NCBI GenBank assembly: GCA_007988785.1
Contig: BJUU01000005.1
Coordinates: forward strand, 62,001-126,000
Length of the DNA stretch: 64,000 nucleotides
Source: Agrococcus baldri
GTDB taxonomy: Bacteria > Actinomycetota > Actinomycetes > Actinomycetales > Microbacteriaceae
Direction: 5' to 3'
Below are positions 58,221 to 64,000 of the stretch, one piece after another. Both the position numbers and the translations under genes were made by a program. Positions within the stretch are counted from its first letter, which is position 1. Every line of letters starts with the position of its first letter. The notes beneath the pieces were generated by a model. It ran no database searches. It was given only the letters and a program-made list of their open reading frames with translations, and was not told the origin of the DNA.

Positions 58221-59204
58221 GTGCAGACACAGGTCATCGCCCACCGCGGAGCCTCCGGATGGGCCCCAGAGCACACCGAGACCGCCGTGCGGCTCGCCGC
58301 CAGGCTCGGCGCCGACGCCGTCGAGCCCGACCTCGTCGCCAGCCGCGACGGCGTGCTCGTGGTGCGGCACGACAACGAGCTGAGCGAGACCACCGACATC
58401 GCGGAACGAGCCGAGTTCGCCGGCCGCAGCCGCACCCAGACGATCGACGGGCACGAGCTCACCGGCTGGTTCGTCGAGGACCTCACCTGGGCAGAGCTCG
58501 CGAGCCTGCGCGCCCGCGAGCGGCTGCCGCGGCTGCGCCCCGCGAGCGCCAGGCTCGACGGCGCGGAGCCCATCCTGCGCTTCACCGAGCTGCTCGCGCT
58601 CGCCGACGAGCTGGGCCTGGGCGTCGTCGCCGAGCTCAAGCACGCCACCCACCACGCGTCGATCGGCCTGCCGCTCGACGCGATGCTGGCGGATGCGGTG
58701 GCCGGCACCCGGTGGTCGGCGCCCGGCGCCCTCACGGTCGAGTCCTTCGAGGAGCGCGTGCTGCACGAGGTGCGCGAGCGCGGGCTCGAGCCGCGCGCCG
58801 TCTACCTGATGGACGCCGACGGCACCGCACCCGACCTCGTCGCCGCCACCGGCGCATCCGCCCCGTCCTACGCCGAGCAGCGCACCGACGCGGGCCTCGC
58901 GGCGCTCGCGCGGCGGGTCGACGCCATCAGCGTCGCCAAGTCGGTGCTCTTCGACCGCTCGACCGGCGCCCTCCGCGCGAGCGACCTCGCCGAGCGCGCC
59001 CGCGCCGTCGGGCTCGGCACCATCACCTGGACGCTGCGGCCCGAGAACATCTTCCTCGAGCCGGAGCACCGGCTGGGGGAGCACCCGGGCGCGTGGGGCG
59101 GCTGGCAGACCGAGTGGGCGATGGTCGCCGCGCTCGGGCTGGAGGCCGTGTTCGTCGACCACCCGGACCTCTGGCGGCGGGTCAGCGCCGAGATCGCCAG
59201 CTGA
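58221..59204 (+). CDS. Glycerophosphodiester phosphodiesterase
   Basis: Hydrolyses glycerophosphodiesters to glycerol-3-phosphate and an alcohol. The 327 residues have the GDPD signatures VIAHRGASGWAPEHTETAV (catalytic His and Arg; His-Glu pair), AVEPDLVASRDGVLVVRHDNEL (metal ligands), and AELKHATHH. No signal peptide is seen, so it is cytoplasmic. The GTG lies 6 bases after TAGCCT (58209-58214), suggesting a leaderless mRNA. Its 3' end overlaps the convergent CPBP gene by 23 bases. The product could feed GlpD. Confidence 0.9.
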   Translation: MQTQVIAHRGASGWAPEHTETAVRLAARLGADAVEPDLVASRDGVLVVRHDNELSETTDIAERAEFAGRSRTQTIDGHELTGWFVEDLTWAELASLRARERLPRLRPASARLDGAEPILRFTELLALADELGLGVVAELKHATHHASIGLPLDAMLADAVAGTRWSAPGALTVESFEERVLHEVRERGLEPRAVYLMDADGTAPDLVAATGASAPSYAEQRTDAGLAALARRVDAISVAKSVLFDRSTGALRASDLAERARAVGLGTITWTLRPENIFLEPEHRLGEHPGAWGGWQTEWAMVAALGLEAVFVDHPDLWRRVSAEIAS

Positions 59205-59988
59205 CCAGCATCGTCGTCACGACCGCCACGACCGCAGAGGCAGGGCCGTGCAGCAGCTGCGTCGTGCCCTCCTGGCCGCCGGGCAGCAGCGCAGCGGCGA
59301 CGTTGAGCGACGCGTGCAGCACCACGGCCAGCGCGAGCGACTCGCCCGGTCGGCCATCGCGCCAGTCCCACAGCTGCACCATCACGACCCGCGCGGCGAC
59401 CGTGCCGATCGCCCAGCCCGCGATCCAGACGGCGTCGTGGCCCGCCTGCAGCAGCGGCACCAGGTGCCACAGCCCGCAAGCCGCGCCCAGCAGCAGGCCG
59501 GCACCCAAGGCTCCGAAGCGGCGCACGAGCGGCGGCGTCGCGTGGCCGGTCCAGCCGAGCTCCTCGAACGCGGCCGAGACGAGGAACAGCGTCGCCATCG
59601 CGAGCACACCGAGCGGTGAAACCGCCACCGGCGGCGGGGTGTGGCCGAGCGCGAGGCCCGCGAGCCAGGCGAGCGCGGCCACGGCCTGCGGCAGCAGCGC
59701 GGCGAGCGCGAGCCGGACCGCACCCGCGCGACGGACGTCGCCGAGCCGCCGCAGCATCCGCCACACGCCCTCGCGCCCCTCGTCGCGCCCCACCAGCAGC
59801 AGCGCCGCGATGCCCGGGACGACGGCCATCAGCGCGCTCATCGGCAGGTGCAGGCCGCCGAGCACGACGCCGTCGAAGAGCGAGCCGGCGACGAGGAAGG
59901 GCACGCTCAGCACGGTGACCAGCAGCAGGAACCGCCAGGGTCGCGGATGCGCGCTCCGGGTGGTCGGCGTCGCCGTGGGCTGGTGCAC
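59182..59988 (-). CDS. CPBP family intramembrane protease-like protein
   Basis: A 268-residue membrane protein with about eight helices. The CPBP/Abi motifs are present: motif 1 SAAFEELGWTGHATPPL (EE..R-type, here EELGWTG), motif 2 CGLWHLVPLL and motif 3 VVLHASLNVAAALL with its His/Asn. Members are prenyl-protease-like or of unknown role. I chose the GTG at 59988, which lies 7 bases after a minus-strand TAGTGT (complement of 59996-60001), over an earlier GTG at 60024. It overlaps the convergent phosphodiesterase gene. Confidence 0.8.
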   Translation of the reverse strand: MHQPTATPTTRSAHPRPWRFLLLVTVLSVPFLVAGSLFDGVVLGGLHLPMSALMAVVPGIAALLLVGRDEGREGVWRMLRRLGDVRRAGAVRLALAALLPQAVAALAWLAGLALGHTPPPVAVSPLGVLAMATLFLVSAAFEELGWTGHATPPLVRRFGALGAGLLLGAACGLWHLVPLLQAGHDAVWIAGWAIGTVAARVVMVQLWDWRDGRPGESLALAVVLHASLNVAAALLPGGQEGTTQLLHGPASAVVAVVTTMLVSWRSRR

Positions 59989-60113
59989 CCGCGCGACACT
60001 AGCGACTCGGCGACGAGCGTTCACCGGGTGTTCACTGTGCGGTCACTGCACGGCACCGGTTCGTCGCATCGGCCGCGTTGGCTGGGCGTGCCCCTCCCAT
60101 CGAAGGAATCCTC

Positions 60114-62618
60114 ATGCGCCGACGCAGAACCGCCATGCTCGCCGCCGCCGTCCCGGCAGCGCTGGCAGCCTCCCTCCTCACCGCCCCCGCGGCGCTCGCC
60201 GCCGACGGCGACATCGTCATCAACGAGGTGCAGTCGAACAGCGCCACCGACGCGCCCGACTTCTTCGAGCTGACGAATGTCGGCGCCGCACCGGTCGACA
60301 TCTCGGGCTGGATCGCCCGCGACGACAAGGACGACGAGGAGCACATCGTCTTCCCCGCCGGCACCGTCATCCAGCCCGGCGCGTTCGCCGCCTTCGAGAC
60401 CGAGACGCTCGCCGGCTTCGGCCTCGGCAAGCAGGACACGGTGCGCATCTTCGACGACCTGGGCACCCTGATCGCCCAGCACAGCTGGAGCGAGCACCTC
60501 ACGAGCGAGGGCCGGCTGCCCGACGGCACCGGCGCCTTTGGCCCGACCGAGCCCACGCCCGGCACCGCCAACGTCGCGCGCGAGGTGGCCGAGCCGCAGC
60601 CCTTCGACTCGCCCGTGGTCGTGAACGAGGTGCAGTCCGACGACCAGCAGAACCCCGACGGGCCCGACTGGGTCGAGCTGTTCAACACGTCGACGACCGA
60701 GTCGGTCGACATCAGCGACTGGATCCTGCGCGACGACGACGACCTCAGCGAGGTGCGCGTCCCGGCCGGCACCGAGCTGGCGCCCGGCGCCTTCCTCTCG
60801 ATCGAGACCGATCAGGGCGAGCGCGGCTTCGGGCTCGGCAAGGCCGACATGATCCGGCTCTTCACGGCGGATGGGCTGGGTGCGGTCGACAGCTACGGCT
60901 GGACCGAGCACGCCTTCACCGAGGGCCGCGTGCCCGACGGCTCGAGCGACTGGACCGACACGGCACCGACGCGCGACGCCGCGAACGCGGCCCGCGCATC
61001 CGCCTCCCCGATCGTCATCAACGAGATCGAGTCGAACGGCGACACCCGCGGCGACTGGGTCGAGCTCGCCAACACCGACACCGTGAGCACCGTCGACCTC
61101 TCGGGCTGGACGCTCGTCGACGGCGACCCCGAGCACGAGCCGATCGTGCTGCCCGAGGGCACGACGATCGAGTCGGGCGGCTACCGCGCGATCATCACCG
61201 ACGGGGCCGGCTACAACACCGACTTCGGCCTGGGCGGCGGCGACACCGTGACCCTCCGCGACGCGTCGGGCGCCGTCGTCGACCAGCACAGCTGGGAGGC
61301 GCACGCGGCAGTGACCTACGCCCGCTGCGCCGACATGACCGGTGAGTTCGTGGATGCCGCGACATCGACCTTCGAGCTCGTCAACGACTGCGCCGTCGTC
61401 GAGGAGCCGGCCGTCGAGGCCGAGGCGTGGCCCTTCGCCGCCTCGCCCGAGCACGCGGTCGCCGCCGGCACCTGGGGCGACGACATGTCGGGCCTCGACT
61501 TCGGCGCCGACGGCACGCTCTATGCCATCAACAACGACAACGCCGAGATCTTCGCGCTCGAGCGCGGCGACGACGGCCTCTACGCCTCGACCGGCTCGTG
61601 GATCGCGCACTACACCGACGGCTCCGGCCAGCTCGACGCCGAGGGCCTCACGGTCGCGGGCGACGGCTCGGTCTTCCTCGCCACCGAGCGCGACAACGAG
61701 TTCAAGTCGACCAGCCGTCCGATGCTGGTGCGCGTCGAGCTGGGCGCCACCGGCGACACCTCGGCGACCCACCAGTGGGATCCGGTGCCGGTGATCGGCG
61801 AGATCGGCACGAACCTCGGCCCCGAGGCGATCGAGTGGATCTCCGACGAGGATGCCGTGCGCCTGGGCGTGCTGGAGGCCGGCGTCTCCGGCGCCGGGCA
61901 GGCCGCGCCGATCGCGCCCCGGCCCTACGACCCGGCCGCCTACGGCGAGCACTTCGGCGGCATCTTCGCGGTCGCGGTCGAGCAGACCGGCGACGTGTAC
62001 CTGATGGTGCTCGAGGCATCGGGCGAGGTCACGCTGCTGCAGCAGACCGGCCTCGGCGACTCGGTGGAGCTGGCCATGGGCCTCGACTGGCGCGCCGGCG
62101 GCAACGAGCTGTGGGCGCTGTGCGACGAGGCGTGCGACAACCGCACGGCGAAGCTGCAGGTGGTGGATGGGCTGCTCACGCCCGTCACCGCGTACCACGC
62201 ACCGGCGGACATGAACTCGAGCTACACCAACGAGGGCCTCGCCTTCGCGTGGTGCGCGGCCGACCCGGCCGCCGAGCCGACGGTCGCCTGGATCTCGGAC
62301 ACCGCGCACGACGGGGTCTCGCTCCGCGTCGCAGCCGGCGACGAGTGCGCAGCGGTCGAGCCGACGCCGACCGAGCCGGCACCCACCGAGCCCGCGCCCA
62401 CCGAGCCGGGTGGCGACCAGGGTGACGGTCAGGATGGCGGTTCGGTCGACGGCGGCGACTCCGACGGCACGGGCGGGCAGTCCGGCACCGACGCGCAGTC
62501 GGGCGGCCAGCTACCGCGCACGGGCGGCGAGGCGCCGATGGCGCTGATCGCCGGCGCGATGCTGCTGCTCCTGCTGGGTGCCGGCCTCGTGCTCGGCCGC
62601 CGCCGCGCCGAGGTCTGA
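60114..62618 (+). CDS. LPXTG-anchored protein with lamin-tail and phytase-like domains
   Basis: An 834-residue surface protein. Signal peptide 1-29 (RRRRTAMLAA start, ALAA cleavage). Three lamin-tail (LTD) beta-sandwiches follow, each opening with IVINEVQSN, VVVNEVQSDD or IVINEIESNG and ending WxEH (about residues 33-160, 172-300 and 310-430). A beta-propeller-like esterase/phytase-like region (440-740) has GLDFGADGTLYAINNDNAE and LDAEGLTVAGDGSVFLATER. A Pro/Thr/Glu repeat stalk (EPAPTEPAPTEP) leads to the sortase signal LPRTG at 800-804, a helix and RRRAEV. GAAGGAA precedes the ATG. Lamin tails in bacteria often accompany exported phosphatases or nucleases; activity here is unproven. Confidence 0.88.
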   Translation: MRRRRTAMLAAAVPAALAASLLTAPAALAADGDIVINEVQSNSATDAPDFFELTNVGAAPVDISGWIARDDKDDEEHIVFPAGTVIQPGAFAAFETETLAGFGLGKQDTVRIFDDLGTLIAQHSWSEHLTSEGRLPDGTGAFGPTEPTPGTANVAREVAEPQPFDSPVVVNEVQSDDQQNPDGPDWVELFNTSTTESVDISDWILRDDDDLSEVRVPAGTELAPGAFLSIETDQGERGFGLGKADMIRLFTADGLGAVDSYGWTEHAFTEGRVPDGSSDWTDTAPTRDAANAARASASPIVINEIESNGDTRGDWVELANTDTVSTVDLSGWTLVDGDPEHEPIVLPEGTTIESGGYRAIITDGAGYNTDFGLGGGDTVTLRDASGAVVDQHSWEAHAAVTYARCADMTGEFVDAATSTFELVNDCAVVEEPAVEAEAWPFAASPEHAVAAGTWGDDMSGLDFGADGTLYAINNDNAEIFALERGDDGLYASTGSWIAHYTDGSGQLDAEGLTVAGDGSVFLATERDNEFKSTSRPMLVRVELGATGDTSATHQWDPVPVIGEIGTNLGPEAIEWISDEDAVRLGVLEAGVSGAGQAAPIAPRPYDPAAYGEHFGGIFAVAVEQTGDVYLMVLEASGEVTLLQQTGLGDSVELAMGLDWRAGGNELWALCDEACDNRTAKLQVVDGLLTPVTAYHAPADMNSSYTNEGLAFAWCAADPAAEPTVAWISDTAHDGVSLRVAAGDECAAVEPTPTEPAPTEPAPTEPGGDQGDGQDGGSVDGGDSDGTGGQSGTDAQSGGQLPRTGGEAPMALIAGAMLLLLLGAGLVLGRRRAEV

Positions 62619-62622
62619 CCCA

Positions 62623-62733
62623 CTCGCCGGTCGAGGAGCGCGCGACCGCAGGTCGCTCGCGTCTCGAGACCACTGCCGTGCCGCGGGGTCTCGAGACGCG
62701 TCGCGCCGCGCGCGGCGCTCCTCGACCGGCGAG
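62623..62733. repeat. Nested intergenic inverted repeat (complete copy)
   Basis: Outer arms of 19 bases (62623-62641, ctcgccggtcgaggagcgc, and its complement at 62715-62733) enclose inner 13-base arms (62659-62671 and 62687-62699, gcgtctcgagacc and complement). Same plan as 46889-46998, with GTCGAGGAGCGC outside and an (A/T)CTCG-type arm inside. It occupies the gap between the LPXTG gene and the helicase and may end the former's transcript. Confidence 0.8.
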
Positions 62734-62752
62734 CGCTGTCACCGCCCTCGCC

Positions 62753-62758
62753 TAGAAT
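62753..62758 (+). promoter_or_regulatory. -10 box of the helicase gene
   Basis: TAGAAT ends 9 bases before the helicase ATG, so the transcript would have a leader of only a few bases or none. No Shine-Dalgarno sequence lies between, only CGAACCCAT. Confidence 0.55.
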
Positions 62759-62767
62759 CGAACCCAT

Positions 62768-64000
62768 ATGAGCGGCTTGTGGGGGTTGGACGACGAGAGC
62801 TTCGGCGACGTGCAGCGGCCGACGCCGCTCGGGCCCGGATCCGGCCGAGCGGGCGACGCCATCCCCGAGCAGCTGCTCGCCGGCCTGAACCAGCCGCAGC
62901 GCGAGGCCGTCGAGCACCGCGGTCCCGCGCTGCTGATCGTCGCGGGCGCCGGCTCCGGCAAGACGCGCGTGCTCACGCACCGCATCGCGGGCCTGCTCGC
63001 GACCCGCGAGGCGTGGCCGAGCCAGATCCTCGCGATCACGTTCACGAACAAGGCCGCCGCCGAGATGCGGGAGCGCGTCGAGCAGCTCGTGGGCGAGGAG
63101 TCGCGCGGGATGTGGATCCGCACCTTCCACTCCGCGTGCGTGCGCATCCTGCGGCGCGAGGCCGAGGAGTTCGGCTTCAAGGACTCGTTCACGATCTACG
63201 ACTCCGGCGACGTGCGCGCGCTGCTCAAGCGGCTCATCAAGGAGCGCGGCGCCGACATCCAGGGACTCACCCCCGGCAGCGTCGCCGCCCGCATCTCGAA
63301 CGCGAAGAACGAGCTGCACGACGTCGACTCCTGGGCGCGCACCGCGAGCCTCGAGAACCCGCTCGACGCGGCCTTCCTCGAGCTCTGGCGCGACTACGAC
63401 CGCGAGCTGCGGCGCGCGAACGCCTTCGACTTCGACGACCTCATCTCGCAGACCGTCTTCCTGCTGCGCGCCTTCCCGCGGGTGGCCGCGCAGTACCGCA
63501 AGCGCTTCCGGCACATCCTGGTCGACGAGTACCAGGACACCAACGCCGCCCAGTACGCGCTCATCCGCGAGCTCACCCAGCCGGTCACCCGCGCCGAGCT
63601 GCCCGATCTGCGCGCCGACCTGCCCGGCGCATCCCTGACGGTCGTGGGCGACTCGGATCAGTCGATCTACGCCTTCCGGGGTGCCGACATCCGCAACATC
63701 ACCGACTTCGAGCGCGACTTCCACGGTGCGCGCACGATCCTGCTCGAGCAGAACTACCGCTCGACGCAGAACATCCTCTCGGCCGCGAACGCGGTGATCG
63801 GCAACAACTTCGACCGCCGCGCGAAGAACCTCTGGACCGACTCCGGCGACGGCGCCAAGATCATCGGCTTCACCGGCTACTCGGGGCACGACGAGGCGCA
63901 GTTCGTCGCCGACGAGATCGTCGAGCTCACGAGCGCCGGCATGTCCTACAGCGACATCGCCGTGTTCTACCGCACGAACGCGCAGACGCGCGCGCTCGAG
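62768..64000 (+). CDS. pcrA: UvrD/PcrA-type DNA helicase (3' end outside window)
   Basis: The first 411 residues of a superfamily 1 3'-5' helicase; the frame is open to the window edge. Visible motifs: the Q-motif [12 protein letters not shown], Walker [11 protein letters not shown] (residues 57-66), motif Ia [29 protein letters not shown], motif [10 protein letters not shown], motif [19 protein letters not shown] and motif [10 protein letters not shown]. The order and the [11 protein letters not shown] segment fit PcrA/UvrD1 of actinobacteria, acting in repair and replication restart. A short 30-residue N-terminal tail precedes the core. Confidence 0.93.
   Translation, partial: MSGLWGLDDESFGDVQRPTPLGPGSGRAGDAIPEQLLAGLNQPQREAVEHRGPALLIVAGAGSGKTRVLTHRIAGLLATREAWPSQILAITFTNKAAAEMRERVEQLVGEESRGMWIRTFHSACVRILRREAEEFGFKDSFTIYDSGDVRALLKRLIKERGADIQGLTPGSVAARISNAKNELHDVDSWARTASLENPLDAAFLELWRDYDRELRRANAFDFDDLISQTVFLLRAFPRVAAQYRKRFRHILVDEYQDTNAAQYALIRELTQPVTRAELPDLRADLPGASLTVVGDSDQSIYAFRGADIRNITDFERDFHGARTILLEQNYRSTQNILSAANAVIGNNFDRRAKNLWTDSGDGAKIIGFTGYSGHDEAQFVADEIVELTSAGMSYSDIAVFYRTNAQTRALE

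Overview
The window is high-G+C actinobacterial chromosome. Gene content and order (spc/alpha ribosomal operons, rplM-rpsI-glmM, coaA/glmS-acpS-alr, tsaE-tsaB-rimI-tsaD, GuaB3, SURF1-DUF3817-guaA, SufS-SufU without SufBCD beside them, an ECF42/DGPF module) and many TAnnnT -10 boxes lying 6-7 bases before a start codon suggest Microbacteriaceae, perhaps an Agrococcus-like genus. The genus is inference, not proof. Almost all of it is housekeeping chromosome. I see no prophage, insertion sequence, CRISPR array, rRNA or tRNA gene, and no gene-free stretch longer than about 250 bases.

Layout. 1-4114: end of the spc operon (rpsE-rpmD-rplO-secY-adk-map). 4194-8666: a mannitol PTS operon (ptsH-mtlA-mtlF-mtlD), a double terminator and a DUF3419-like gene, lying between map and infA where many actinobacteria have nothing. 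8690-11974: infA-rpmJ-rpsM-rpsK-rpoA-rplQ, closed by a strong hairpin. 12026-15506: GH15 hydrolase, truA and a HAD phosphatase. 15612-19525: a DivIVA-like coiled-coil gene, then rplM-rpsI-glmM. 19613-23586: APC permease, CGNR zinc-finger protein, EamA exporter and coaA. 23620-29987: cell-wall precursor genes (glmS, acpS, an unusual alr-tsaE fusion) running into the t6A genes (tsaB, rimI, tsaD). 30097-31776: three small membrane proteins, one with a YGQQ-rich tail. 31773-34379: a methyltransferase, CIRCE-controlled groES and rarD. 34544-40228: a branched-chain amino acid ABC system, with the binding protein convergent to the livHMGF operon. 40405-49984: guaB, a DUF4097/PadR pair with its own operators, guaB3, glpD, SURF1, DUF3817 and guaA. 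50060-52591: a membrane protein and the ECF42/DGPF module. 52713-59988: sufS-sufU, transporters and small enzymes. 60114-62618: an LPXTG-anchored lamin-tail protein. 62768-64000: the start of a UvrD/PcrA helicase.

Working together. mtlA/mtlF/mtlD with HPr import mannitol and reduce mannitol-1-phosphate back to fructose-6-phosphate, while glmS and glmM turn fructose-6-phosphate and glutamine towards UDP-GlcNAc. guaB and guaA are the two GMP-specific steps. TsaE (fused to Alr), TsaB and TsaD make t6A37 of tRNA, with RimI in the same operon.

The most unusual items are the Alr-TsaE fusion, whose Alr C-terminal domain looks duplicated and then reciprocally decayed; the mannitol operon splitting the ribosomal cluster; a LivH permease carrying a secreted-type N-terminal domain; two back-to-back leaderless promoter pairs; tandem CGATATATCG operators before the DUF4097/PadR pair; and a family of nested inverted repeats between genes.
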